Counted from the first letter of the stretch, positions 19,247 to 31,092 are shown. The stretch: DNA of 32,004 nt from Pigoraptor chileana (GCA_943704495.1 CALSCR010002551.1:5972-37975); one strand, 5' to 3'. The notes: generated from the letters alone by a model not told the origin. Numbers and translations are program-made.

Positions 19247-22200
19247 TTACGGACACCATTCCTTCGTGACCCCTTCCACATCCTTCAAAACAAGACCGCT
19301 TTGTGATGCAAGAAGGGAGCTAAGAACATCATCAAACGCCAGATCCTTAGCGAGACGGTATCGCAAGCGAACGTCAGGGACGAGCGAAACGATCCGTTGC
19401 ATTGCAAGAGTTTGTTGCGAACGCTGCGGTGAGCTTTTGAAACGCGATGTGAGATCAACGAAGAGCGAGTCGAGGGCAGGACAAGCGGCAAGATAGTCCT
19501 CAAGGTACTTCACGTTCCCACAGACGACCGCCTGATGATAGATGGGACCTGCCCAGTCAGAGTTCTGCACTCCATAGGCCTCCGCGAGGATGAGGGCGTC
19601 CAAAAACCTTCCGAGTTGTGCCATCATTGCGATTGCATCGTGATTCGTCAAATTCACAATCCAAGCAGTGTCATGAAGTTGCAACTGAAGGCACACCAAT
19701 CGTGCCAACGACATGCACCTCAAAGCGCGGCGAGTCGCGTCGTCACGAATGTAGTTGTCGGCCGCGTCGGAATACAGACGAAGTACAGCAAGCAGCTCGC
19801 TTCCCGGAAACGGAGTTGAAGTTGTGTGCTTTTTTACGGCACAGAGCCGCTGAGAAGCTTCTTCCACAAGTATGTCTCCGATTTCACGAAGCATGTTGAA
19901 GTGCACGCACACCATCGTTAATCGCACCGTGTCTCGGGGATGCCGCCGGCGCAAATAGTCATGAAGCGCGGCCCGAAATTCTGGAAGACCCTTTTTGTCC
20001 ATCGCCTTTCGCAGCACAAGCTCAAACTGATCGTGGCCAAGCAATGCGTCGAAAATGCATTCAGTTTCTCGGAAACGTCGAATTTCCATCGCAATCCTAG
20101 CAAGCGCACGGTGCTCCCCTTGGAGCGCGAAAGTATCGACCGTCGACCGCACACGAGCAAGTACGGCTGCCATGCCATCCTCGCTGCATGCAAAGCTGAA
20201 GCATTGGTGAGCACGGATGATGAGATTTGCCTCCGCCGGCGCATCCCAGGGTGCCGAATCGTCGCCAGTGCTATCCAAAAGCAAGCGTCCCACCAACGAC
20301 ACGTCTGGGCAAAGGGATACATAGCGAAGGAATTCGGGTTGGCTCCATCGCGTCGAGACAGCCTCTGATGACTGACCGCTCTCCGTGTGGAAATCGGCGT
20401 CCTCGCGCCGCAGCCGCGACAGACGTAGCGCGCGTAGATAGGCGTCAGAGAGTACATCCGCAATGGTGGTAGTCGAGACGTTATTTGCTGCAATGTAAGT
20501 GCGCGCGAGGCTGATGCCGTCCGTACGAGCGATCATGCAGCCGAGGCACTCTGTCGCACTCATTTGCTCAATGTCTGCATAACGCACCCCGAGTGCCGAC
20601 GCAGACTCAAAGTTGGAAGCAACGCGGCTGCAATAGGATGCACATCCGGGAGGGCTCAGCCGTTCCAGGGCACGCAACGCTGCAAGCACTGTTCGTGGAT
20701 CCAGAACTACATCGCATGCGATTCCCACCTCCCTCAGAATACTTGCCACTGCTGAGTCATCAGCGAAATTAACAGGCGCTTCAGCAGATGCAACCAAGGC
20801 AGCAGCGCGCGAAATTGCAATTTCGGCCATGTCATGACAACCAAAGCAGCGAGCAACGGCCTCTGCGTGTGCGCGCCGCCCGTCCCGCAGGAGGCCGTGA
20901 ATCACCCGGCGCAGGGCATCGCGATCATCGGCATTCAACGGGGGCGGAGCGCGAGCTGCGGCGCCACTGGGCAGTTCGACCCACTCCGACGGATGAACGG
21001 TCGGTCCAGTGCTGCACACGGCGGCACATGTCGCCAGCCACACGCGCAATTCCAGTGCGCCACTGTCACTGCCCTCCGCCCGTCGTGCCCACGCGGCTGC
21101 CAGCCGCAGCAGAACAAGGCGCTCTTGTGGCGACTGTACGCTGTCACCACCGCCGCAATCACGGTCCGCCTCACCCAGGAAAAATTCCACCGCCCACCGG
21201 GGCCTCACTTTCCCAGAGAGCGCGGTGCCACACCACTCCCAAAAGGCAATCCGAGATCGCTCAGTTGACCACAGACGCGAATTTCTGAACAATTCCACGC
21301 ACCGTGTGGTGCGACGCACTGCAATATCCTCGTAAGAAAGGCCATCGCCCTCGCCACTCTCGGGACCACCAATCCCTGCCAGGCCCAGACGGGGCGCCAG
21401 GCCGGCGTCTTCAAGGGCCGGAAGGATGGCACGCAGCTGCTCGTAGGCGGGATCAAATTTGCACGCGCAGAACATGTCGACGAGGACAGACCGCTCGTGG
21501 CGCGTAGGGCATCGCTCCAGCAGGACAACAGCCAGCGATCGCGCCGCCGAGCAGGCCCACTCCGGTCCGCTGATTCGACGGGGCAACGCACTTGCCATTG
21601 GCCGCACCTGCGACGCAACCATCATCGCCACAAACAACGAGAGATGCCCCTTTGCGGCGGCGAAATCACGCCTGACAAACCGCTCGCCAAAGCGCACAAA
21701 GTCAACAAGCGGGTGGCTCGGGTCAAACAGGGCGAACACGTCCTCCAATGGGCGCAGCGTGCCGAGGCGCACAAGCGACGCCGCCAGAGTCTCAAGCAGT
21801 GCGAGTGAGGCGCCACCGACCGCCGACGCCGACATATCGCCCACGCACTCGGCCAGGGCGGGGCAGGCAGCCAACAGCCACACACACGCGCTCTCGAGGG
21901 CAGACGCACCGTCGATTGAGCCGGCGACGACAGCAAGCAGCGGGCGCGTTCGCAAAAGCGCTTGGCGCAGCAGGGTCTGCACGGCGTTCGCTGACTTTAT
22001 GCCTGTTGCCACTACGCCAAAGAGACCAGAGGGCCCGTCCAGGACAGCGGCAATCTCGTGTGCAGCCGGGCGAACAAAGAGCGCCTGACCGGTGAGCCCT
22101 GCGCCCACAGTCACCACTGCCTCTGCGCCGCCCGATGCCTCTGCGCCGCCAGAAGCCAACGCCGAAACAGATGGGCGCCGCGGGGAGCCCAGTCCGACCT

Positions 22201-25200
22201 TGCTGTAAAATGTCGCCCGCAGGCCCCGGGAACGGTCTCCCACCATGAGCGCTCGTCGGGGGTCCACCACGGGAGCAGCCGACGTGCGCGTCGACAGACC
22301 CTCGGCAAACACCCGGATGTGCTCGCGCAGATCATCGCCGGGGATGTGAGTCGCGGCCGCAAGCACACACTCGACAGGGACACGCAGTGACTGCGCGTAG
22401 GCGAGCAGAACTAGCCACTCTTCGCCGGCCCCACACGAGTCCATGAAATTCGACGATGCCGGTGCGCCCCGATGCGCACGCAAAAAAAGGTGCGGTAGTC
22501 GCCAAAGGCGCGCGGCGTCCCACGAAGTCGGATGCAATCGCTGCGATGCCACAAGCTGAAGGGTCGCACCATCAAGGGCATCGCACGCGCCGTCCAGAGA
22601 CCCCTCCGCACCACCGCACACGCGGTCGGCCACAGCGCGCGCAAAAAACCCGCCGGCATCCACATGGTCGCCAGATGACCCTGCCACCCGTCCAATGCGT
22701 CGCGCGGCCGAACAGTCGAGACGCAGTGCGGATCCGTCCCACCCAGCAAGCTCGACAAAGGCAGCGCACGAGGCCGGCACGCGTAGACTCTCCCATGCAA
22801 GCACGCACATGCAACGAAGCGCGCCATCCAGATCCATGCGGTCAAATGCGCCCCTTGCGCCCGGGCGACTCAAATGCATGCCCAGCGCATGGCACGGACG
22901 GCCCATCGCAACAAGGTCCCCTGGGAACAGCAACGGCGATCCGCCAGCACCACTTGACGCGGTGCGAAGGCGCCGATCGGACGTCACACCCAGGCCATGC
23001 GTGTTGGGAAAGATCACCCCATGAAGCCGCAGCGCAAACGAGTCGCGCATCCCTCCCTCACCATCCCCGCCATGGCCGCCATCGCCGTTCGTGTCGGTCG
23101 GACGCACTTCTGCGGCCGCCGCAGCCAGGAATGGGTACGAGCGCAGAACGGCGGCCGGCAGAGGCTGGCACCGCGCATCCCCACCCGCGCCGCCCGCGGC
23201 CTCCCAGCATCGCGCAGCAGCCAGTGCCACCGCAACGAGCGGCCGTTCAGACAGTGCCGCGGCCAACTCGGGTGCACATCCCTCCCTGCCGTGCTCAGCG
23301 TCCTCAAGATCCAACCGCAAGAGGGCGGCGCCGATGGATGGAACGACGTGAACAGCATTGGCGAGGCAGGCGCCGGCCAAAGAGATGGCAACCGGGTGCG
23401 ATCCGCGACCCGCCGCGTGGAAGGCCCCGAGCAGCAGGAGCCACGACGGCACACCGGCGCTTTTTGCTACCCGCCACTCTGCGAACAGGCCGCCGATTGC
23501 CCGCTCAGCAGTCCCCTCACTCGGACGCAGGCGCCAGCATACTTGCAGCGACAGCGGCAGATTCAACGACTCTGTCTTTTGTGCAAGCTCGAAAAAAACG
23601 GGTCCAATACGCGAGAGGTTTTCTCCGGCACATAGGGCGAGTGTTGCCAAACGGCGGTGCCAGCACTGGACATTATCGCCCGATTTCAGGTCCATCACGA
23701 CCATGGAGAAATTCCCCCGCAAACAAAGCGCCGCTTCCAGCTGACGCCACGCGTACATGGGCACTCCCCTTGGTGGATGTGGACACCCGTCCGACAATGA
23801 CGACGCAATAAGGGCAGCAATCCCCGGTCGCCGGACGATTTCGCACAGTGCGCGCACGTTTCCCCGCGAAGCGTGGTACTTCCACAAGGGTCCCGGCCCA
23901 ACACTTCCATCACCGTCATCGGCATATGCACCTATGTCGCCCTTTTCGTTCCCAATAGAGTTCTCCAAAACAATCCGCTGTCGGATTTCATCACTCCACG
24001 CTGCAATCCACCCGGCCGTCGCCTCAAAATAGCCCCTCCCGCGGTCCCCATCCACCGGGGGCCGCCCATCGGTTCCTTCGTCAGGCATATCGGGTTCTGC
24101 GGTTGCAACATCCGCCGGAGAGGGAATGTACATGTCGGCAAGGATGCCACGGCCCAATCGGCCGCCGGGGGATGCCGACACAGGCGGCTCAAAGCGGGAC
24201 GACCGTGGACCCGCGGCGGCCACAGCAGCGCCGAGTGTGCACTGGGGATGCAGCCCTTCAACGCGCTGCATGAACGCAAGGGAGGCCACGTCATCAGGCG
24301 ACAGGCGCGATCGTAGGGCGGGCGAGCCAGCCACGTGCATCCTCACACCTCGCGAGATTGTGGCCATGCCGACAGCGCGCAGGACGTCGCCGTGGTCCAC
24401 ACCCGCATTGCGCAACACGGCGATGGCGGCGTCCATCTGTCGCCCGCGCAAAAGGCGGTGCACCATGGCCCCCACTTCGCGCATGACTGCGGCCATGGTG
24501 AACTGTGCCCGCTCGCCCGCCCCCAACGCACGCGCGCGGATGTAAGCCTGCCCTAGCGACACAGACCCCTCCAGCGCCGCCGACCGCGCCACTTCCGCGG
24601 CCGAAAGACCGGCCCAGCGCACGTGCGCGGTCGCCAGCGAGTCCGTCACCAGCCAACTGTGGCCTACATGCGCCACCCGCCCACCGTCGTCGCCGGGGGC
24701 CCCAGCCACAGCGTCGTCACCCCGAGCAGTGTCCAAACCCGCCGCTGCGATGCGCGACAGTCGCTTCGACAGAGGCTCCAGGAGTCCCGGTGCGCCAACA
24801 TTGGCCAACGCTGCTGCCACGCCACTGCCTCCTTGCCGTTGCGCAGCCACAGCCCCTTCCTCGGCGGCACCGGCGCCATCCTGTCCCAGTTGCCCTGCAA
24901 GAACGCGGCGCAGGGTCACGACATGGCGGCCGAGGGCTGCAAGGCGCGCACGCGGCCCGTTAGCATCAGGGTGAGCAATGACCGCACGCGAGGCCCTTCC
25001 CAGCGACTCTGAAGCAAATGACATTGCTATCCCGGCCAGCTGATCTCCAAACTCCGATCCACCCCGACCGCCCCCCCCCTCGTCTGCCGCAGCCGCCGTC
25101 AGCAGGCGAAGAGCGGCGTCGTGCTGGTCGGCATCGAGCCCACGGAGGGCGCCAAGGACAGCATTCGCCCGTCGAAAGCGAAGGCCGGTGGCGAGGGAGT

Positions 25201-27344
25201 GCATCTGGAGTGTGCGCCGGTCCCAGCCATTGATTGCGCACAGCGATTCCGCAGCTGGCGTGCCACAAAATGCGACAACCGCATCGATGGCGCCGCCCTG
25301 AGAGAGGTCTGCAACCATCGTATGGATGCCACCCACCGTCAAGTAAAGCGGAGCGAGCACTCCGGCACACGAGACAGCCAGCCAGGGCTCCCCCATCGCA
25401 CACTCCACGACAGCGCAAACATTGTCACTCGACGCGTTCCACACCATCAGTTTACCGTGGGGTGTTTCGTCCCTCAGCCGCACGCAGACAAATGCACCAA
25501 CAACGTCCACACTTGTGGCTGTGCTCGGCCTCGGCAGCTGCAGCATGCGGACGTGCTGTCGCTGGTCGCGGTGTGTGTTTCTGGGGCGATCGTTTCGTCG
25601 CCTGGAGAGGACAGCGGCCTCCTTTTGCCACGGCGCATCCAACACAGCCACAAACGGCGAGCCCACCGATGCCTCAGGCACATGTATGTCGCACATACTT
25701 GCAGACGGCGACGCATTCCTTACTGGGACGCGCACAATTGCAACCGCGTTCTCGCACAGCAAGGCAACGAGTTCACCGCGCACATCAACGTCAAATGCAA
25801 CAGGAACACAGCCTGCATCAACGCGAGACCGACATGCGCTTAATCAGGCGTCGAATAGGGGGCAATAATACACGCATACAGAAGCACATGGTCTGTATGC
25901 ACATGGTCATGAAAATGCACATGGTCATGAAAATGCAATGCAGGATGGTCTCACCGGTTCCGTAAATTGTATCCGTCGCCGGGATCAACGCAAGTGCCAT
26001 TCCAGTGCGCTTGTCGTGTATGCCTGCGCACACACCAAATTTGCATTAGCGCGAGAGTTCCGCAAAAGCACCCACGCCCAGCACGCGCCCGCTTTCAGTG
26101 AAGCACCCACCGATTGATCCGTCCATTTCGAGGCTGAAGACGGCTCCAGCGCGCAGCTTCACATCGAGTGGAACGAGCGGGAAACTGAACGAGGACACGG
26201 CGACAACACCATCCCAGCCGAAACGCAATTCACAGCACGTGACACCTCCAGAAGCATCCACGATCACAAGCTCGCCGCCGTCGGTTGTCAGGTGCGCAAT
26301 ATCAGTGACATTCACCGCTGCATTGGTTCAAAAGTGAATAAAAGAAGATGAACATCAACCTGAGAGGGTGGCTTTTGCAAGGTTGCATTTTCATATTTAC
26401 ACCTGAAGAGAATATTAGTGTGTATCGTATATTGTACGTATGACATCATACCCTTAGAGAGAGAGAGAGATGTAGGATTCAAGTCAGCGTCATAGGCGCT
26501 GTGCCCATGGACTCCACAAAAAACGTACTGGCCCCCGCCCCCGGGAAACCAGCCACCCTGTTGTAGAGAGAAGAGAGAATAGCAGATATATGCCCTTCTT
26601 CCAGTACCTTGGCGGGAGGACACGGGAAATGATGGTAGATGTTGAAAGGATCGTGATGTAGCAGATACGCCACCGCTGGGTGACGCTTCTACGCGGTGAA
26701 TCGCCAGTCCTCCACGCTCCACAGCGGTGACGAGAATAGCGACAGACACATCGCGCGCGCCTTGCAGACCTGCATATGCAAACGCATCACTGCTGTCCTC
26801 TGTCCGCGCTGGCTTGCCATCTGGCAACCACTCCAGTCTGCGCAGTGACAAATGCCGCAAATATAAGTGGAGTGGAAATGGTGTTTCCGGAACAGGGCAT
26901 GATGCATGACAACACGTCAGCATGCCAGTGACGAAGCGACCACAGACCACCACATGATTAACACAACATATATGGCAGCATGCACCATGCACCGCGCAAC
27001 ACACACACTCACAGGCGTATGAGGCCTGGAAGCACGGCACATGAGCCTCCAGCACCGACAAGCGTTGACCAGACGGTGACTCTGCCGTCGCCCGCCAGCA
27101 GCGCCATGGCCGATCCCGACGGCTCGAGCTTGCACTCTGTGGCAGACGCAAGTGCCCCGGCTGCAGCCGCCTGCTGTGCCGCAGCCACTGCATCGTGCGT
27201 GCGTCGTGAACCCAGTATACTCGCTGCATTGTGTGCGTCGTTGCGTGTGTTGTGTGCGTCTTCTGCTGCAAAGCGCTCACTCGGCTCGACGGCAGCCGTC
27301 TCTGCCCATGGCCACAGTCTGACGCTCAGCGTATCCTCCGCCAT
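19247..27344 (-). CDS. SPG11: Spatacsin
   Basis: Very large protein that, with spastizin, partners the AP-5 adaptor on late endosomes/lysosomes and supports lysosome reformation and retrieval of Golgi receptors. Exons: 27344-27013, 26837-26674, 26317-26072, 26023-25955 and 25812-19247. Phases 2, 1, 1, 1 all agree, giving 2458 residues (human 2443). The C-terminal 250 residues carry the Spatacsin C-terminal domain: VHFNMLREIGDILVEEA, LDALILAEAYGVQNSDWA, GNVKYLEDYLAACPALD, then VRLRYRLAKDLAFDDVLSSL. The N-terminal 350 residues have a beta-rich look (repeated VxVWS, ELVIVDASGG, LVALLCENAVAIVRV). The middle is Ala/Arg-rich helical-repeat sequence of high GC content. The last exon is 6.6 kb, while four introns crowd the first 1.5 kb. 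Intron 2 contains a sense copy of the repeat family and intron 4 an 18-nt tandem repeat. The first ORF codon at 25783 is a GTG within exon 5, not a start. Confidence 0.92.
25884..25934. repeat. 18-nt tandem repeat in SPG11 intron 4
   Basis: Units of GCACATGGTCATGAAAAT at 25899-25916 and 25917-25934, preceded by a partial, diverged unit from 25884. The array lies between exons 4 and 5 of spatacsin. Confidence 0.85.
26457..26523 (-). repeat. Introner-like repeat, copy in SPG11 intron 2
   Basis: Read on the coding strand: GTGGAGTCCATGGGCACAG, then CGCCTATGACGCTGACTTG with AATCCTACAT and a CT tract. Sense orientation in intron 2 (26318-26673). Upstream in sense it is preceded by a T run and by CCAGTACG-like sequence; the copy at 13416 is preceded by similar sequence (CCAGTGCG), hinting that the element extends further 5'. 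Confidence 0.85.
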
Positions 27345-27720
27345 AGCAATCGACTGCGATGTGACACTCGGTCACAGCGCACATGCCATATTCTCTTGCA
27401 TGGTGCCTCTTCCGAACCAACGCACATGCATCTCGTGCTAGAAATTCATTATTATAAGTCTGCTGAATGCCTGGATGTATCCACGTGACCAATGCACACG
27501 TGACCACAAAGAGGTCTTCCATCACGTGATACGCGAGAAACTTATTTCCGACAGACACTGTCTCTCTCTGTCAATCGGCCAATAAGTCAGTCTGCTGTCC
27601 AGGCGTGACAGCCGACCCAACATTATTGAACCGATTGCTTACTACAAAGATTGCACAGACAAAGAGCTCATTCTTGTCGCTAACACATCATATTTGATTG
27701 GCGTGTTTTAGTGGAGAAAA
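27345..27720. promoter_or_regulatory. Divergent upstream region SPG11 / PSMB2 with three CACGTG E-boxes
   Basis: CACGTG occurs at 27482-27487, 27497-27502 and 27523-27528; the first two are followed by AC as in CACGTGAC. CCAAT boxes lie at 27489-27493, 27579-27583 and, inverted, 27697-27701. In animals CACGTGAC sites of this kind are bound by MiT/TFE factors at lysosomal genes; whether that applies here is unknown. Confidence 0.6.
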
Positions 27721-28919
27721 ATGGATTGTCTTATTGGTATTGCGGGCGAGGGATTCGTCCTTGTTGCTGCAGATACGAATGCTGCGCGCTCGATCGTAGT
27801 GATGAAGACAGGTGCGGTTGCGTGTGTGATTTGTGTGATTTGTTGGTTTTGTGTGACATGTGTGGCCTGTGTGACTTGTATTTGTTTTGTCTGTCCTGTC
27901 TCTTTTCAGTGACTATTGCATGTGGCCGCCGTTCTGCTAATCCTTTGACCCTATTTGCCCGTTGGATTGTAGACCAGGAAAAAATGTTCCAACTGAGCAA
28001 GAATATGGTGCTGTTGTCGAGTGGCGAATCAGGCGACAGTGTACAGTTCTGCGAGTATGTCGAAAAGAATGTCAAATTCTATGAAATGAAGAATGGTATG
28101 TCATGGTCGATATCGACCTTTTTCGCTTTGCGCTGTGCATCTGATTGTATGGTGCGCGCTGTTTTTCTTCTGACTGATTGTGTGATTGCCCTCTTCTTTT
28201 TTGATAGGCATTCCCATGAGTCCACACGCCGCTGCGAACTTCATCCGCAATGCGATGGCGTCGTCTCTTCGTTCAAGGGTGGGGCATCTGTATGATGTTA
28301 CTTCGACTCTGCAATGCTGACGTGATTTGTTTACAGAACATGCATCCCCTTTTGCCGCCGCTTGCTTCATGTGCGCGTCTCCTCGTACCGTCACTCGTCG
28401 ACATTGATTGCTCGCTGATGTGGTATACATTGCCCCTGTGTGGCTGTTTGTGCGTGTGTGTGCGTGTGTGTGTGCGTGTGTGCGTGTGTGTCTGTGTGCC
28501 TCTGCAGTCGCACTACAATGTAAACCTGCTCATGGCCGGCTACGACCCGACCACGAAGGCTGGCGAGCTCTACTACCTGGACTATCTGGCGTCGCTCAAT
28601 AAGCTTGCTTTTGGCGCGCACGGATATGCATCATATTTTGTGCTCAGTATCCTCGACCGCCACTACAAGCCAGGTGTGTATTTAGTGGTCGTGTGCCCGT
28701 CCTTTGCCTGGATCTTGTCGTGTTTTCTGTTGGCTTCTGGCTGCCAATGCCTCATTTACCCCTCCGTCTCGCCCCACAGGGATGAGCGTTGCGGAGATCA
28801 AGAAGCTCATGGCCGTGTGCATCGCCGAGGTCCAGAAGCGCATGGTCATCAACCTGCCCAAATTCTCCATCCGGTTAATCGACGCCACGGGTGTCCACGT
28901 GGTGGACTCGCTCGAGTGA
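27721..28919 (+). CDS. PSMB2: 20S proteasome subunit beta type-2 (beta-4)
   Basis: Non-catalytic beta-4 subunit of the 20S core. Exons 27721-27811, 27973-28095, 28208-28278, 28508-28673 and 28780-28919 give 196 residues (human 201). MDCLIGIAGEGFVLVAAD, DQEKMFQLSKNMVLLSSGE, SVQFCEYVEKNVKFYEMKNG, then LRSRSHYNVNLLMAGYD, ELYYLDYLASLNKLAFGAHG, SILDRHYKPG and NLPKFSIRLIDATGVH follow the human protein almost without gaps. The start is at the initiator Met of the unprocessed subunit; there is no propeptide or catalytic Thr, as expected for beta-4. Intron 3 holds a (GT)n tract at 28449-28499. Divergent from SPG11 with a 376-bp gap, convergent with ARMC1. Confidence 0.97.
28449..28499 (+). repeat. (GT)n microsatellite in PSMB2 intron 3
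   Basis: GT repeats with GC interruptions that end 8 bp before the acceptor of exon 4. The tract therefore replaces the usual pyrimidine tract of the acceptor with mixed T/G sequence. Confidence 0.85.
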
Positions 28920-29486
28920 ATGTTCCTTTTTGCCATTGTGTATTCCGTCGCAGCGTCTTGTAGAATAAGAGCGTGTTTTGAGGTTGAGGGCCAGCCTGTC
29001 ACATGTAGTTTTACGGGTCTGTGTGGCGCGCGTGCGGCCCATAAAGTCCCGTTCAGTCGACACCACTCCGTGCCCATTGAGTCCGCTCATCTTATTGGTG
29101 TTCCCAAAATCACTCACGCACATATCATTCACTCCCGCCAGTCTCGTCATCACGGCAGGCAGTCAGAGCAGTTTTGTTACAACATATTGCTGTCCACTGA
29201 CCTACGGAGGGCTGATGTTTGAGTGCGTTTGTTTGATTGATTTCTAAAAGGTCCGCAGAGCGATGACATAAGTGTGCAAAGTGCCGAGGCAGTGCTGTCA
29301 GCCAGACAAAATTGATGTGAGTTCTTTACATCACAATTCACACGATAAAAGAAAGAAACGAAAAGAAAATGCGAGGCGCACATGCGACGGCGCGAGAAGT
29401 GGTTATGCGATAACGCGCGCGAAGAAGCGAAAAAGCAAGTTAGGGAGTGGGAAAGAGATGCGCAACGGCGGCATTCGTCCCCCTTT
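28920..29486. other. Convergent intergenic region, PSMB2 / ARMC1
   Basis: A 567-bp gap between two stop codons. A purine-rich block (about 29340-29480) precedes the ARMC1 3' end. No coding exon or RNA gene is recognised. Confidence 0.55.
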
Positions 29487-30707
29487 TCACCAGTAGAGAG
29501 TGCGTGCAAGGTATCCGCCAACAGAGCTGAACCAGCCGCCACCGGCGCCGCCCTTGTCGCCCGTGCGGGCAACGGCGCCCTTGGATGCCTCCCGCGGGGG
29601 CGCGCAGTCGTCCTCCGGGAGGTAATCCGGCTCACCATTTAGTCCCGCGGGTGGCGCATTCTCTTTGTCACGCCCCGCACTCTGCGGGGTCGCCACTCCG
29701 GCACTGAGCTCCGAAAAGACGTCCTCGCCGCGATCGTTCTTTGTGACCTGTCGCGTGTGCGTGTGTGTGCGTGTGTGTTATTGTGCGAAAATGACGTCGG
29801 CGAGAAGTCAGCAATTGCATCTGAAGCGGTATGCGAATAGTGCACTTCATCGACTAACTGGAACACAACACCGAAACAAGGGCAGGCATGGCGGAGTCCA
29901 CGCACCAGCTGGCAGTGCATCTGCGTGGCCTTGGTTATGGCGGCCCCAATGACCTCTCCAGTGATATCTGAGCGCGCACGGATTACCACACGCGACCGCG
30001 GCATCTCAAATGTAAAAGAGACAACTCCTTTCACACGCAACAACGCGCTCTCCACAGCCTGGCGCGCAAATACATCCACAAGTGCATCAATCGAAAGTGC
30101 GACTGTGTGTGCCCTTCGGTTTGCATGTCCCGTGAAGAAGGCCGCGGCGCTCCCCGTTGGCGTGCCCGTCTCTGTTGTGTGTTGAGGATGCCGCCGAGTA
30201 AGGCTGCATTGTTGTAACCGGCAACCACGTCATGAGCTCATTAATGCATCCTTAGCACGACTCACTGATATTTCAACAAAGCCAGATGTGCAAGTCAAAA
30301 CATGCGTCCCCTGTAAAGTATTTAAGAAATTCTACTTACGTCTTGTGGAATTGCTCCCCATCGGCGGCTGTGCGAGCGCTTGTTCGGGCAGGGGCACAGG
30401 CCGGCGTGATGTTCTCCAGCACCTGCCGTGCAAGGCTGTGCAGGCGACCGTCGGCGCTGTCGGGCCGGTCAAGGACTCCCCTCAGCGACACGAGCATGCC
30501 GAGTTCACCGTGCATTGTGGCGCGGTTCGCATGGCACTCACTCAGCAGACGGAGAGCATCCAGTGCGGTTGCGATGACTTCGACATCCTCGTTGTCGAGG
30601 AACAGCACAAGACCCGGAAGGCATCCCTGATCGTGCACAATGGCCACTCGAAAGTCCGGGTTGCTCGCCAGATCGCGCAGCTGGCGCACAACTCCCCGCA
30701 CGTCCAT
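29487..30707 (-). CDS. ARMC1: Armadillo repeat-containing protein 1
   Basis: Mitochondria-associated protein linked in animals to the MICOS/MIB (DNAJC11) assembly and to MTFR and Miro in mitochondrial distribution. Exons 30707-30340, 30203-29906 and 29747-29487 give 308 residues (human 282). The N-terminal armadillo part has VRQLRDLASNP, DQGCLPGLVLFLDNEDVEV and ANRATMHGELGMLVSLRGVL. The middle heavy-metal-associated-like fold has ANRRAHTVALSIDALVDVF, ESALLRVKGVVSFTFEM and RVVIRARSDITGEVIGAAI. The tail has EPDYLPEDDC and ends GGYLARTLYW, matching the human ending ..NFLSRSFYW, the C-terminal helix used for mitochondrial targeting. The ATG at 30707 (MDVRGVVRQLRDL) is preferred over upstream in-frame codons by comparison with human ARMC1. 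Head-to-head with the MTFR1-family gene. Confidence 0.95.
29754..29779 (+). repeat. Short (GT)n tract in ARMC1 intron 2
   Basis: GTGTGCGTGTGTGTGC-type run, antisense to ARMC1, so it reads (CA)n in the transcript. It abuts the acceptor of the last ARMC1 exon (29747). Confidence 0.75.
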
Positions 30708-31092
30708 GTCGTCCGTTTCCCACAGAGGTCGATTGTGTTCGTGTTTTCGATTTCCTGGCGGGAGGAAGTATTTTACGCTTTTGTTGTGCCTGTTTTCTTT
30801 GCTCTTATTCTTCTCATATCTGTGACGATTGACAGAGGTGGCAGACGCCAAAATTCAAATGGGGTGCGCGCTGATTGGTCCGTTTGAATTTGAAACGCGG
30901 TCCAATCACAACAGGCAATTACACCGCTGCAACACTCAATCGCCAGTCCAACTGACCTGGATCTGCCGCATTGGAATATTAATGATACAGCGCATGCGCA
31001 TCACTCTCAGTATATCGGCACTCGCCAGAACACGGGTGTGGTTGGCATAAAGAGTGTACTGGAACATAGAGGCAGGGTTGGGATTTTTTAAA
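30708..31092. promoter_or_regulatory. Bidirectional promoter of the ARMC1 / MTFR1-family pair
   Basis: The centre holds an inverted repeat: GATTGGTCCG (30873-30882) and CGGTCCAATC (30898-30907), 9 of 10 positions pairing, each arm containing a CCAAT box facing outward. Between the arms is TTTGAATTTGAAA, and TTCAAAT lies just upstream. TTTGAA with nearby CCAAT boxes resembles the CHR arrangement of animal cell-cycle promoters; that reading is speculative. Confidence 0.6.

Noticed and set aside
20788-21288. Plus-strand open frames opposite spatacsin as overlapping genes
   Set aside because: They are frame shadows of the long GC-rich spatacsin exon, without homology or splice signals of their own.
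22456-23811. A 451-codon open frame on the plus strand
   Set aside because: It lies antisense to the spatacsin exon in a very GC-rich stretch where stop codons are rare. Its composition (Pro, Arg, Ala, Gln) is that of a mirror frame, and spatacsin on the other strand has clear homology.
25783-25783. Start of spatacsin at 25783
   Set aside because: The codon is GTG and lies 30 bp inside an exon. Four upstream exons join in phase and restore the expected full length and N-terminal beta-rich part.
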